A stretch of 64,000 nt of DNA from Fibrobacter sp. UWB16. GTDB lineage: Bacteria > Fibrobacterota > Fibrobacteria > Fibrobacterales > Fibrobacteraceae. The stretch is from contig NZ_OCMS01000002.1 in assembly GCF_900215325.1 (NCBI RefSeq), positions 806,001-870,000 of the forward strand. Reading direction: 5' to 3'. Of this stretch, positions 50,444-59,994 are shown piece after piece. The notes beneath the pieces were generated by a model, which saw only the letters and a program-made list of their open reading frames with translations, did no database searches and was not told where the DNA came from. Position 1 is the first letter of the stretch; each line of letters opens with the position of its first letter. The translations under genes were made by a program, and so were the position numbers.

Positions 50444-52720
50444 CTATCTCTGACCTGGGTATTTGACGCGGGTATGGTATGTTCCATCGAGACTGTGGAG
50501 GAACGCTTCTTCGAGCTTGGAAAGTTCCTTTACAGACAAATTGCTTTCGTTGAACTGACCGTCCATGAACTTGTCAAGAATCGTCTTGTGGATCATGGAT
50601 TCGAGAGCTTCAGAGGAAGTGTCTGCCATGGAGCGGCTTGTCGCTTCGATGACGTCGGCGAGCATGAGGATTGCTGTTTCCATGCTCTGCGGGCGCGGAC
50701 CCTTGTAGCGGAAATCTTCTTCCTTGACTTCTTTGCCAGTTTCCTTGGCAAGTTCTGTAGCCTTGTGGTGGAAGAACTGGATAAGCGTTGTGCCGTGGTG
50801 TTCCTGGATGCCTGTAGCAACGAGTTCAGGAATCTTGTATTCCTTGGCAAGCAGCATGCCCTGCGAAACGTGACCGGTCAAAATCTTGACGGACTGGTAC
50901 GGATCGAGGTTGTTATGCGGGTTTACGCCTTGCTTCTGGTTTTCGGTGAAGTATTCGGGACGCATCGTCTTGCCGAGGTCGTGGTAAAGAGCCATCACGC
51001 GGACGAGGAGCGAATTTGCGCCAATGCTTTCGGCCACGCTTTCGGCGAGGTTTGAAACCTGGATGCTGTGGTGGAACGTGCCCGGTGCAAGTTCAGAAAT
51101 GCGCTTGAGGGCCGGGCGGTTGAAGTCCGACATTTCCATGAGCGTAAGCACGGTCGTAATGCTGAAGACTTTCTCGACGACGTGGATCAAGAGCACGGAG
51201 GCGACTGCGGTAAAGATGATGATGTTTGCACTTGCGGCGATGAGAGTCTGGTAGAATGTCGCGAAGTGGAAACGGTTGCGGAGGAGCAACATGATGCTGA
51301 TTGAAGCTGCCGCTGCAACGACACCTGCAATCATGCTCCAGGCAAACTGCACACGGTAGCGCATACGGAAGAGCGGGGTAATTACAGCGATATTCACAAG
51401 CAGGCTTGTGAGAGTTGCTGCAAGGTCGTAGCCGTTCAAAATGCCGTAGAAACCTGCGGAGAATGTTGCAAAAGCAAGGCCCATTCGAGCGTCATAAAGC
51501 ACGACTGCAATCACGGGTGTAAACGTAATCGGGTAGAGCCACATGAAGTCGATGGCATCGGGGAGGATGCTTTCGGGGCGGCTAAGTGTTCCTGAAAGGT
51601 TATGGATGATCCAGAACGCGAGGAGCTGGAGCACGGTGAGGAACACGAGACTCCACAACTGGCGGGGTGTCTTGAACATGGTGCGTGTCGGCGTATAGAG
51701 CCAGAACATGATGAGGAGCGTGATGATGATGACAAAGACGAGCACGTTACCGTACGGGGCCGTGAGCATCTTTGAGTTCTCTTCGTTCTGCTGGGCTTGC
51801 TGAAGTGCGTCAATTTTTTCAAGAATTTCCTTGGTGATCGGAGCGCCTTGCGTCACGATTTCCATGCCACGCGGGACCATGCCCTTGATAAGCGTAACCT
51901 TGTTGCTTGCGTCGAGCTTGCGGGCTTCGGTTTCTTTTTCGAGATAGAAAACGTTTGGGCTTGTGAAGACGTAAAGCGCTTCGTAGAAGGCGCTCTGTAA
52001 ACCTTGTTCGGCGGAGAAAGAATTTTGCAGTTGGCCAAAGGCTTCTTCGATGCGGCGCTGCATGGGCTGGATTTCGCTGATTTCAAGTGTGCTTTCTTCG
52101 TTGTCCTTGATGAGCGAAATGTTCGGCTTGTTGTAGATGAGGTTCTTGATCTGCTTGATGTTGTAGCTGTTGCAGAACAGGCTGACTTCAGTTTCCGTCT
52201 TGGCGAGGAGCGTGTTCGAAACACCTTTCTGCATCATCTGGTAGAACACGGACATCAAGGAATCACGGGCGATGGAATTCGTGCTGAGCGGCTTGATGGC
52301 GGTAATGGAAAGCCTCTGCTTCAACTGGTCGTAGATGCTCGACGCTTCCTTGATTTTTTCTTGCATGGAGGCGCTTCCGTCATCCTTGCTGCTGCTGATG
52401 ACGGCCTGCATCTTGCCGTACTGTTCGAGCTTTTTGAGGTACTGTTCCAGTTCACGCAGCTGGCGCGTGGTTTCGTCGGCGTTGAATTCAAAAATGGCGT
52501 TAATCTTGTCGGCGGCTCGAGCTTTTTCGTTCTGGATTTCCTGTTCGGTCTTCGGAACTTCGAACTTGAACGGGGCGACAATCGTCCTTGTACTGAGCTG
52601 GCCTAAGTGCGGGCGCTCGGCGCGGAGGGCAATATTCTTGTCCGGGAATAAGAGAATGGCAATGAGGATTAAGATAACCCAGCCAATAAATAAATGAATC
52701 TTTTTCTCTTTCTTGTTCAT
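50444..52720 (-). CDS. pgpH: 7TM-HD phosphohydrolase, c-di-AMP phosphodiesterase PgpH-like
   Basis: 758 residues. An N-terminal membrane helix (~10-25) is followed by a periplasmic 7TMR-HDED domain (~30-315), about seven membrane helices (~325-510) and a cytoplasmic HD domain (~530-720). That domain carries [22 protein letters not shown] and [16 protein letters not shown], the metal-binding His/Asp set. Family members hydrolyse cyclic di-AMP. The gene starts 11 bases after phoH. ybeY, which often follows phoH-pgpH, is not here; a tRNA gene follows instead. Confidence 0.92.
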   Translation of the reverse strand: MNKKEKKIHLFIGWVILILIAILLFPDKNIALRAERPHLGQLSTRTIVAPFKFEVPKTEQEIQNEKARAADKINAIFEFNADETTRQLRELEQYLKKLEQYGKMQAVISSSKDDGSASMQEKIKEASSIYDQLKQRLSITAIKPLSTNSIARDSLMSVFYQMMQKGVSNTLLAKTETEVSLFCNSYNIKQIKNLIYNKPNISLIKDNEESTLEISEIQPMQRRIEEAFGQLQNSFSAEQGLQSAFYEALYVFTSPNVFYLEKETEARKLDASNKVTLIKGMVPRGMEIVTQGAPITKEILEKIDALQQAQQNEENSKMLTAPYGNVLVFVIIITLLIMFWLYTPTRTMFKTPRQLWSLVFLTVLQLLAFWIIHNLSGTLSRPESILPDAIDFMWLYPITFTPVIAVVLYDARMGLAFATFSAGFYGILNGYDLAATLTSLLVNIAVITPLFRMRYRVQFAWSMIAGVVAAAASISIMLLLRNRFHFATFYQTLIAASANIIIFTAVASVLLIHVVEKVFSITTVLTLMEMSDFNRPALKRISELAPGTFHHSIQVSNLAESVAESIGANSLLVRVMALYHDLGKTMRPEYFTENQKQGVNPHNNLDPYQSVKILTGHVSQGMLLAKEYKIPELVATGIQEHHGTTLIQFFHHKATELAKETGKEVKEEDFRYKGPRPQSMETAILMLADVIEATSRSMADTSSEALESMIHKTILDKFMDGQFNESNLSVKELSKLEEAFLHSLDGTYHTRVKYPGQR

Positions 52721-52731
52721 TTAATACTCTT

Positions 52732-53694
52732 CTATTTTTTTTGCTCGTTCTGTTCGTAAGCTAGCAAAATGTCTTTGACTAGATGATGACGAAGAACGTC
52801 GGTAGCGCTAAATTCGACTTCAGCGATCCCCCGAATCCCCTGGAGAATTTTCATCGCATGTTCGAGACCGGACGTTTGCCCTTTGGCGAGGTCAATTTGG
52901 CTTGTGTCGCCTGTGATAATGGCCTTGCTATGGGGACCGAGTCGGGTGAGGAACATTTTCATCTGGGCGATAGTCGTGTTTTGGGCTTCGTCCAAAATGA
53001 TGAAGGCGCGTTTGAGTGTGCGACCGCGCATATAGGCGAGGGGTGCCACTTCGATGGCGCCCGTTTCTTCGTAACGCTTGAGCTTCTCAGCTGGCAAAAG
53101 CTCGGAGAGGCTGTCGTGAATGGGTCGAAGGTAGGGTGCAATCTTTTCTTTGAGGTCGCCGGGCAGGTAACCGAGCGATTCGCCGGCTTCGACGGCGGGG
53201 CGCACGAGGCAGATGCGTTCGGCTTCGCCGCGTTCAAGGCTTGCAACGGCAAGTGTTACGGCAAGGAAAGTCTTGCCTGTGCCTGCGGGGCCCTTTGCAA
53301 AAATGATGTCGTTTTTTTCGACTGCCTTGACCAGTTCCGCCTGAGCGGGCGTCTTTGCAGAGACGCTGATACCGAACCTGTTCCTAAAGACGGGGCTATC
53401 GGGGATGAGCTCGGTGTAGCTCGTTTCCGATGCTTCCTTAGGGCCGAGCATGCGGTCGAGTTGGGTGGCATCTAAAATTTCGCCGTTGCGTGCGGCGATT
53501 TTAAGCTGGTCGAGAACAGCCAGCAGGCCTGACAAGTCGGCTCCTTCCTGGGGAACTAGGTCTAGACCCGGAAGACGGGTGCGTATTTCAACGCAAAAAC
53601 GGCTCTCCAGTAATCGGAAAACCGTTTCACGTTCGCCTGAAATAACGCGTTTCAGGTTGTCAGACAGTGAGTAATGCCTTATACTACTCTTCAT
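52732..53694 (-). CDS. phoH: PhoH-like ATPase
   Basis: 320 residues from ATG 53694; a longer start at 53724 would add ten residues. Neither start has a strong ribosome site, so coupling to the overlapping upstream lipoprotein gene is probable. The Walker A region is FAKGPAGTGKTFLAV and Walker B lies in AFIILDEAQNTT. CLVRPAVEAGESLGYLPGD is the PhoH signature. PhoH proteins are cytoplasmic ATPases or helicases related to RNA metabolism. Middle gene of a three-gene unit. Confidence 0.92.
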   Translation of the reverse strand: MKSSIRHYSLSDNLKRVISGERETVFRLLESRFCVEIRTRLPGLDLVPQEGADLSGLLAVLDQLKIAARNGEILDATQLDRMLGPKEASETSYTELIPDSPVFRNRFGISVSAKTPAQAELVKAVEKNDIIFAKGPAGTGKTFLAVTLAVASLERGEAERICLVRPAVEAGESLGYLPGDLKEKIAPYLRPIHDSLSELLPAEKLKRYEETGAIEVAPLAYMRGRTLKRAFIILDEAQNTTIAQMKMFLTRLGPHSKAIITGDTSQIDLAKGQTSGLEHAMKILQGIRGIAEVEFSATDVLRHHLVKDILLAYEQNEQKK

Positions 53695-54040
53695 CTGTAG
53701 AAGGTTGCTGAACCGGGAGACCAAGCTTGGTCCTTGCGTCGAAGATTTCCTTGCGGAGCTTGTGGTTGTCTTCGTTAGCGGCGGCCGCTTCGTCCTGAGT
53801 CTTCTTCAGAGTCTTTTCGTTGATGACTTCCTTAGGCGGTTCCTTCTTTGCCGGAGTAGCCGGCTTGGCGGATTCAGCCTGGTTTTCGTTGTAACCTGTG
53901 TAAGAAGAGGATTCAGAGGTAGATTCGTTGCTTCCCGTGTAGCCTGTATCGCTGCTGCTAGAGTTAGAAGAACCTGCGCAAGCTGTGAAAAGTGCTACAG
54001 AAACAGAGGCGAGAACTAATTTCCATTTTTTAAGAGACAT
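53684..54040 (-). CDS. small lipoprotein with Ser-rich region
   Basis: 118 residues. The signal peptide ends in the lipobox FTAC (Cys21). The mature chain begins GSSNSSSSDTGYTGSNESTS, has a second TGY motif, a Lys/Pro/Glu-rich spacer and a short C-terminal helix (EDNHKLRKEIFDARTKLG). No enzyme domain is present. It may tether to the outer membrane and contact another protein through the helix. First gene before phoH, with an 11-base overlap. Confidence 0.72.
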   Translation of the reverse strand: MSLKKWKLVLASVSVALFTACAGSSNSSSSDTGYTGSNESTSESSSYTGYNENQAESAKPATPAKKEPPKEVINEKTLKKTQDEAAAANEDNHKLRKEIFDARTKLGLPVQQPSTDEE

Positions 54041-54074
54041 TATTAAGCTCCATTCTAGTCTTTGATGGCTAAAA

Positions 54075-54104
54075 TATATATAGTTGTGGCAGAAAAAATG
54101 TTAA
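54075..54104 (-). promoter_or_regulatory. candidate promoter for the lipoprotein-phoH-pgpH unit
   Basis: Minus-strand TTAACA (54099-54104) and TATATA (54075-54082 region) are separated by 16-18 bases. The predicted leader is ~28 bases. Confidence 0.35.
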
Positions 54105-54122
54105 AAAAGGTAAAAATTGACT

Positions 54123-55499
54123 ATGCAAGCACGTAAAAATGACGTCCAGACCTATTCTCAGGTCTTTTTATCGTCCAAAAATTACGATTCCAAGAAAATT
54201 TATGCGAAAAGACGCAAGTCTTTGATGGAAAAGCTTGACTCTTTTTGCGTTTTTGCAGGTATGATCGTTGAACCGGGGGGCGAGGAAGCCTTTGTTCAAA
54301 CTTGGACCCGCTTTGTGCAGGACCCTGCGTTTCTGTATTTGACTGGCGTGAACCAGGCGGGCTGCTATCTGGTGCTGGATCCGCGTGCCATGCGTTCGAC
54401 GCTCTTTGTCCCGCGCAAGGACCCGTTCAAGGAATTCTGGAACGGCAAGCGCCTTGGTTTTGTGGATGGCGAAAATGTTGTCGCCCGTTTGACGGGCGTC
54501 GAGGAAGTTCGACCGATTGACGAACTATGGGATTTTGTCGAGTCGCTTGCGAAGAAATATGCGAATGGCAAAAATGCGGTAGACCACGCTTATGCTTTCT
54601 ATTACGAGAAGTTCAAGGGCGATCACAACGAAAAGCTCAAGAACGATCTGAAGAAGGTGCTCCGCCCTTATAAGTTGAACGTCAAGAGCTGTGCTGACAT
54701 GCATTTTGAAGACCGCCTGGTGCTGGAACCGGAGCGCATCGATGATGCCCGCGTGGCGCAGCAGATTACGGATGAAGCGTTCCGCGCACTGTTGCCCGAG
54801 ATGAAGAACATGAAGACCGAGCGTGATGTGGCTTTGTTCCTCAATTACGAGATGCAGCGCCGTGGCGATGGCGACCTTGCGTTTCCGACGATTATTGCGG
54901 GTGGCAAGAATGCTTGTTGCTTGCATTACGTGAAGAACGACGAGCCTTTGCGCGATGGCGAACTTGTTCTCTTTGACTTTGGTGTGCGGTTCGGGACGCT
55001 CCACAGCGACATCTCGCGCACCATTCCTGTAAATGGCAAGTTTGACCCACTTCAAAAAATGTTGTACGAAATTGTGCTTGAGTCTGCGAAGGTGTACCAG
55101 CGCGTGGTACGTCCGGGAGTTGCTCTCAAGGAAATTGGCATGATTTGCTGGGAGTTCATTATGATGGAACTCGACCGCCGCCTTGTAAAGGGGGCGAAGG
55201 GGAGTTTTAAGCTTCTGTACGATAAGAGGCCGCATGGGGTGAGCCACTTTATCGGGGAACATATCCACGAAGGCGACCCGGGTTCCCGTTCTTTGGATGT
55301 GGTGTTAAAACCGGGAATGTTAATTTCTTGTGAGCCAGGACTTTACGGCGATTTTACGGCGACAATTGACGGCAAGCGCTACCGCGAAAGTATCGGCATC
55401 CGCATCGAAGATGATTTAATTATTACAAAAAGCGGTTTTGAAAATATTTCGGAGCATATTCCGCGTACAGTTGAGGAGATTGAGGCGCTCATGAAGTGA
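54123..55499 (+). CDS. pepP: Xaa-Pro aminopeptidase (M24B)
   Basis: 458 residues from ATG 54123 (AAAGG upstream). The creatinase-like N-terminal domain (~30-170) is followed by the pita-bread fold. The five metal ligands are visible: Asp in LFDFGVRFG, Asp in LHSDISRTI, His in GVSHFIGEHIHEGD, Glu in SCEPGLYG and Glu in GIRIEDDLI. It removes N-terminal residues ahead of proline in the cytoplasm. The length matches PepP. It is divergent from the lipoprotein-phoH unit and followed 50 bases later by the acyltransferase fusion. Confidence 0.93.
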   Translation: MQARKNDVQTYSQVFLSSKNYDSKKIYAKRRKSLMEKLDSFCVFAGMIVEPGGEEAFVQTWTRFVQDPAFLYLTGVNQAGCYLVLDPRAMRSTLFVPRKDPFKEFWNGKRLGFVDGENVVARLTGVEEVRPIDELWDFVESLAKKYANGKNAVDHAYAFYYEKFKGDHNEKLKNDLKKVLRPYKLNVKSCADMHFEDRLVLEPERIDDARVAQQITDEAFRALLPEMKNMKTERDVALFLNYEMQRRGDGDLAFPTIIAGGKNACCLHYVKNDEPLRDGELVLFDFGVRFGTLHSDISRTIPVNGKFDPLQKMLYEIVLESAKVYQRVVRPGVALKEIGMICWEFIMMELDRRLVKGAKGSFKLLYDKRPHGVSHFIGEHIHEGDPGSRSLDVVLKPGMLISCEPGLYGDFTATIDGKRYRESIGIRIEDDLIITKSGFENISEHIPRTVEEIEALMK

Positions 55500-55549
55500 T
55501 TTTTCTATCTTTGAGCAAAAGGACATTTTGCAAAAAAAGGGTTTTGTAA

Positions 55550-58500
55550 ATGTGGAAAGTTAAAGGTTCTATAAGATTCTTCTTATCTATCCTTGCAACA
55601 ACTTTTGTTCAGGCGGGTGTGTTTATTTACGCCCAGAAAATTCTGTCGGGATCGTTCTTTGCCAAAGACGGTATCATCTGGCAGAACTTCATGCTCCAAA
55701 TCTTCTTCCTCGCGCCATACGTGTTGATGGTGTTCTTTGCGGGGTTCTTCACCAATAAGTTCTCAAAGAACAAGGTGATGGCTTGGTCGTCACTCATGAT
55801 GACGCTATTTGTGATAGCGCAGTCTGTGCTTGTGACGATCGATTACCCGCGAGTCGCATTCTGGCTCTCCATTGGGCTGAGCTGCGGTTTTGCCATCCAC
55901 AGTGCGGCGAAGTACGCCATTATCAAGGAAATGTTCGGCGTTAGGAATTTGAGCTACGCGAACGCATTTCTCCAGATATTCAGTATTAGCGGTATCATCG
56001 CGGCATCCTGGCTTGCGATTGTCGGCGTGAACCTGATTAACCTCGATCAGCTCGTTTCTTACGAAGCCGTGCGTCGCATTACGGAAAAGTCCGTCGTGAT
56101 TCCGTGGATTTTGACCGCGGTGAGCGTGCTTGGTACGGTCGCAAACTTCATGATTCCGCGCGTGAAGTTCGAAGACTTGAATGTGAGCATTGATAAGGTC
56201 AAGCGCCACTTGAGTCTCGGTTTCCGCGTGCCGACGCTCCGTGCGTCCATCATCGCCCTTTCGATGTTCTGGGCTTTGGCTCAGGTGTTCGTGTTGACCT
56301 ACCAGGACGTGTCCGGTTCTTCGACCGTGAACATGATGCAGGACTACATGTCGTTTGCGATTGTGGGTCTCATGGTCGGAACGATTGTGGCTGCGCACTT
56401 CTCCAAAGACTTTATTGAATCTGGTTTTGTGCCGCTTGGCATGTTTGGTGCCTCGATCTGCATGTTCCTCGTGCCGTTCCTTGTACATCCGGTTGCACTT
56501 GTGCTTCTTTACTCCTTGACCGGTTTCTTTGGCGGTCTCATCTTGGTGCCGGTGAATGCGCTTTTGCAGTATAACACGCGTCCGAACAACTCCGGTTCCG
56601 TGATTGCTCTTGCGAACTTGATCCAGGCTGTGGTGCTTGTGGCGTTCCTGTTCGTGTTCACGATGATGGTCCGCAACACCGATGTCCGTCCGCAGAATTA
56701 CTTCATTGGCCTTGCCGTGATTTCTGTGGGTGTGTTCGTCTGGTCGATTTCCAACTTGCCGCAGGCGATGCTGCGTACGCTTTTACGTTTTGTGTTCAGC
56801 CGTTATAGAATCCGCGTGTTGAACGTGCAGAACATCCCGAACGAAGGCCCGATTCTCTTGGTCGGTAACCACCACAGCTTTATTGACTGGGCTATGGTGC
56901 AGATGGCATCTCCGCGTCCGCTTTGCATTGCAAGCAACAAGGACCATTTCGACAAGTGGTACTTGCGCGCCGTGCTCAAGCGCTTGGGCATGATCCGCAT
57001 CGATAATCGCAATCCCAAGGTTGCGATGGATAAGATTCATGCCGCCCTCCTCGCAGGTAAGGCTGTCGTGATTTTCCCGTCGGGCGAAGTTTCCAAGTCT
57101 CCGCACGTGGAACCGTTTACGATTGACTATTCCTCTGCAGTCGATGGCACGAAGGCTCAGGTAATTCCGTTCTACATCCAGGGCTTGTGGGGCTCTAACT
57201 ATAGCTATAGCTCCTCGAACATGTTCGGTGCTTCGGCTGAACGTTCTGTGACGGTTGCTTTTGGTGAAGCTCTCCCTGCCAATACACCGCCTAATGAAAT
57301 CCGTGCCATTATCCGCCGCATCTCGATTGACGCTTGGAACTACGCTGTTTCGTTTGTGCATCCGATTGCAGATAGCTGGATCCGCACTTACAAGAAGTAT
57401 GTGAAGAACGGCCCTGCTATTTATAGCCCGGATGGTGCTCACTTCTCGGGTTACAAGCTGATGGGTGCTGTGATGGCGTTCCGCGGCTACCTCAAGAAGA
57501 CGCTTGGCAAGAACGAACAGAACGTGGGTATTATGCTCCCGCCGAGCCCTGCTGGCGTGATTGTGAACCTCGCTCTTTGGGTGATTGGCAAGACGAATGT
57601 GAACTTGAACTACACGTCTTCTGTCGAAAACGTGAAGTTCTGCTGCGATCGCGCTGAATGCTCGACTGTGATTACGAGCCGCCAGTTTGTGCAAAAGCTG
57701 AAAGGCCGTGGTAACGATTACTCGCAGATTGCTTCGGACAAGGTGCGCTTGCTCTATGCCGAAGATATCATGAAGGAAATCCCGAAGGCAAAGATTGCTG
57801 CTTTCCTTGTGCTTTGCATCCTCATGCCGAGCTGGCTTATTCGCCTTGTGTTTGTGAAACATCGCAACATGGACGACAATGCTGTGATTGTGTTTAGCTC
57901 TGGCTCTGAAGGTACGCCGAAGGGTGTGGAACTTACGCAGCGCAACTTGATGGGCAACATCCAGCAGCTTGCTTGCATTTTGAATGTGAGCCGTGGCGAC
58001 GTGATGCTCTCGGAACTCCCGCTGTTCCATAGCTTTGGTCTTACGGTGACGACGCTCTTGAACCTCACGGAAGGCTGCCCGATTGTAGCTGTGGCTGACC
58101 CGACCGACGTGAAGACGATGTCTCGCGTTTGTGCGGAATTCCAGGTGACGTTCTTGGTGGCAACACCGACGTTCCTCCGTGCCTTTACGGTAAGCCGCTA
58201 TGTGCACCCGTTGATGTTTAAGTCTGTGCGTATTATTATCGCTGGTGCCGAGGCTCTCCGTCCGGAACTTGCAACGGCATTCCGCCTCAAGTTCGGTAAG
58301 GAAATTTACGAAGGTTACGGCTGTACGGAAACGGCTCCGGTGGCATCGGTCAATACCGAAAATACGTTGTTCGATGACTATACCACGTTGCAGGTGAACA
58401 ACAAGCCGGGTACGGTGGGTCCTGCGCTCCCGGGTACGCAGTTCTTGATTGTCGACCCTGAAACAAACGAACCGCTCCCGACTGGTGAAGCGGGCATGAT

Positions 58501-58975
58501 TCTCATTGGCGGTTGCCAGGTGATGAAGGGCTACCTCAAGGACGAAGATCGCACGAAGAGTGTGATTGTCCAGAAGGATGGCATTCGCTATTACCGCACG
58601 GGTGACAAGGGCTATCTCGATGAAGATGGTTTCCTCACGATTGTGGACCGTTACAGCCGCTTTGCTAAGCTCGGCGGTGAAATGATTAGCCTTGGCGCTG
58701 TCGAAAAGAAGATTCAGGATACGCCTGTGTTGCAGGGCTGCGATTACGTTGTTACGGCAATCCCAGATGCCACGAAGGGCGAAAAGATCGTTCTTTTGTA
58801 CCAGGGCGAAAAGGATCCGAAGGACGTGCTCTCGGAATTGCGTGCAAGCGGCATGCCGCCTCTCATGCTCCCGTCCGCTGCGTTTAACGTTGACGTGATG
58901 CCGAAGCTTGGTTCTGGCAAGGCTGACTTTGTGACCGCAAAGAAGATGGCAAAGGAACTGGTGGAGAAAAAGTAA
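55550..58975 (+). CDS. aas: LplT-PlsC-acyl-ACP synthetase fusion (Aas-type)
   Basis: 1141 residues in three parts. Residues ~10-405 form a twelve-helix MFS-type transporter like LplT. Residues ~420-610 form a PlsC acyltransferase with the H-x4-D motif in GNHHSFIDWA and FPSGE in place of FPEG. Residues ~640-1141 are an AMP-forming acyl-ACP synthetase with FSSGSEGTPKGVELT, YEGYGCTETAP and YRTGDKGYLDEDG. Together these flip lysophospholipid inward, activate a fatty acid and re-acylate it. Such triple fusions are known in many Gram-negative bacteria. The next gene begins directly after its stop codon. Confidence 0.93.
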   Translation: MWKVKGSIRFFLSILATTFVQAGVFIYAQKILSGSFFAKDGIIWQNFMLQIFFLAPYVLMVFFAGFFTNKFSKNKVMAWSSLMMTLFVIAQSVLVTIDYPRVAFWLSIGLSCGFAIHSAAKYAIIKEMFGVRNLSYANAFLQIFSISGIIAASWLAIVGVNLINLDQLVSYEAVRRITEKSVVIPWILTAVSVLGTVANFMIPRVKFEDLNVSIDKVKRHLSLGFRVPTLRASIIALSMFWALAQVFVLTYQDVSGSSTVNMMQDYMSFAIVGLMVGTIVAAHFSKDFIESGFVPLGMFGASICMFLVPFLVHPVALVLLYSLTGFFGGLILVPVNALLQYNTRPNNSGSVIALANLIQAVVLVAFLFVFTMMVRNTDVRPQNYFIGLAVISVGVFVWSISNLPQAMLRTLLRFVFSRYRIRVLNVQNIPNEGPILLVGNHHSFIDWAMVQMASPRPLCIASNKDHFDKWYLRAVLKRLGMIRIDNRNPKVAMDKIHAALLAGKAVVIFPSGEVSKSPHVEPFTIDYSSAVDGTKAQVIPFYIQGLWGSNYSYSSSNMFGASAERSVTVAFGEALPANTPPNEIRAIIRRISIDAWNYAVSFVHPIADSWIRTYKKYVKNGPAIYSPDGAHFSGYKLMGAVMAFRGYLKKTLGKNEQNVGIMLPPSPAGVIVNLALWVIGKTNVNLNYTSSVENVKFCCDRAECSTVITSRQFVQKLKGRGNDYSQIASDKVRLLYAEDIMKEIPKAKIAAFLVLCILMPSWLIRLVFVKHRNMDDNAVIVFSSGSEGTPKGVELTQRNLMGNIQQLACILNVSRGDVMLSELPLFHSFGLTVTTLLNLTEGCPIVAVADPTDVKTMSRVCAEFQVTFLVATPTFLRAFTVSRYVHPLMFKSVRIIIAGAEALRPELATAFRLKFGKEIYEGYGCTETAPVASVNTENTLFDDYTTLQVNNKPGTVGPALPGTQFLIVDPETNEPLPTGEAGMILIGGCQVMKGYLKDEDRTKSVIVQKDGIRYYRTGDKGYLDEDGFLTIVDRYSRFAKLGGEMISLGAVEKKIQDTPVLQGCDYVVTAIPDATKGEKIVLLYQGEKDPKDVLSELRASGMPPLMLPSAAFNVDVMPKLGSGKADFVTAKKMAKELVEKK

Positions 58976-59893
58976 ATGAAGAGTCTTACATCTGTACGTA
59001 CTGCGCGTTTGGTTGCATCGCTGATTGCAATCCTTGGAATGTTCTGTTTTGCAGTCGAACGCGCGCTTACGAAGGTTTGCCTTATGGCAAAAGATGGCGT
59101 GCAGATGGGGCTTAACCGTTATTCCAATTCGTTCACAGGGCGTTTTGCGGCTGAGAATTTTTCGGATGACAAAAAGCTTTTGGATGTTTTACGTCAGGCA
59201 AAGGACTTGTTGCCGGTGGCAGATGAAGCCTTGCTTGTTCTTTTCATCTTGAGCATTGTTCTTTTTATCGTTGCTGCGTTTGGGCTTGCTTTTCCGAAGC
59301 AGTTTTGCCACATGCTCGTTGCAACGAAGCTCCTCAAGTGGCAAGACGGAATTGTGTTGCAGGACATGAAGCTTTCGGGAACTCCGTCAGAAGGACCTCG
59401 CATTTCTGACAAACTTAAGGAACTTTGCGGAAAAATTGCGGCTGCGGCGAAAAAAGTTCAACTGAAGTACTGGGTTTTTATCGGTTGTTCGCTTGCGTTT
59501 GTGCTTGTGCTCGTCTTTGGCGTGCGCGGTTGCTCAACGCCGAGCGTTTTCGGTGGATCGCAGGCGGTGTCCGAAGATTTGACCGGGCAGACTTTGTACT
59601 ATATCCAGGCGCAAAAGTCTTTCTTTGCAAAGACAAACAAGGTGGGTGGGCCGAAATCGCTCCAGATGCCGGATTCTTTAGTGTCTGATTACTTTACGTA
59701 TCGCGTGACGGGCGGAAAGTTTACGGCAACGCTGAACAAGAAAGTCAAGGATTGCCCTGCTGGTAGCCGCTGGTCGGTAAGTGCCTCAACTAAGGGTATT
59801 TTCACCTTGGACTTGGTGCTTTATCGCTCCGCTCCCAAAGACACCAATTGCGTGTTTATTTCGCCTGATTTCAAAAATCTCGGAAGAAAGTAA
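58976..59893 (+). CDS. membrane protein with pilin-like C-terminal domain
   Basis: 305 residues. One N-terminal helix (~12-30), a second (~82-105, LLVLFILSIVLFIVAAFGL) and a third (~165-187, WVFIGCSLAFVLVLVFGV). The C-terminal ~110 residues (LYYIQAQKSFFAKTNKVGGP ... FTATLNKKVKDCPAGSRW) recall the extracellular head of type IV pilins, with two distant Cys that could pair. No prepilin peptidase motif is seen. The ATG follows the aas stop with no gap, so it is translated together with aas; a link to envelope lipid homeostasis is only positional. Confidence 0.65.
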   Translation: MKSLTSVRTARLVASLIAILGMFCFAVERALTKVCLMAKDGVQMGLNRYSNSFTGRFAAENFSDDKKLLDVLRQAKDLLPVADEALLVLFILSIVLFIVAAFGLAFPKQFCHMLVATKLLKWQDGIVLQDMKLSGTPSEGPRISDKLKELCGKIAAAAKKVQLKYWVFIGCSLAFVLVLVFGVRGCSTPSVFGGSQAVSEDLTGQTLYYIQAQKSFFAKTNKVGGPKSLQMPDSLVSDYFTYRVTGGKFTATLNKKVKDCPAGSRWSVSASTKGIFTLDLVLYRSAPKDTNCVFISPDFKNLGRK

Positions 59894-59994
59894 TCTCATA
59901 TGGGTTGTCCCTAGACAACAATTTGCTAGTTGGTTCTTGCGCTTGAGGGGGCGAGAATATATATTAGTAATACCTAGAATGTTCTAAGGTGTTG

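Noticed and set aside
54117-54122. TTG start for the aminopeptidase
   Set aside because: The ATG two codons later fits the AAAGG spacing better and costs no conserved residues.
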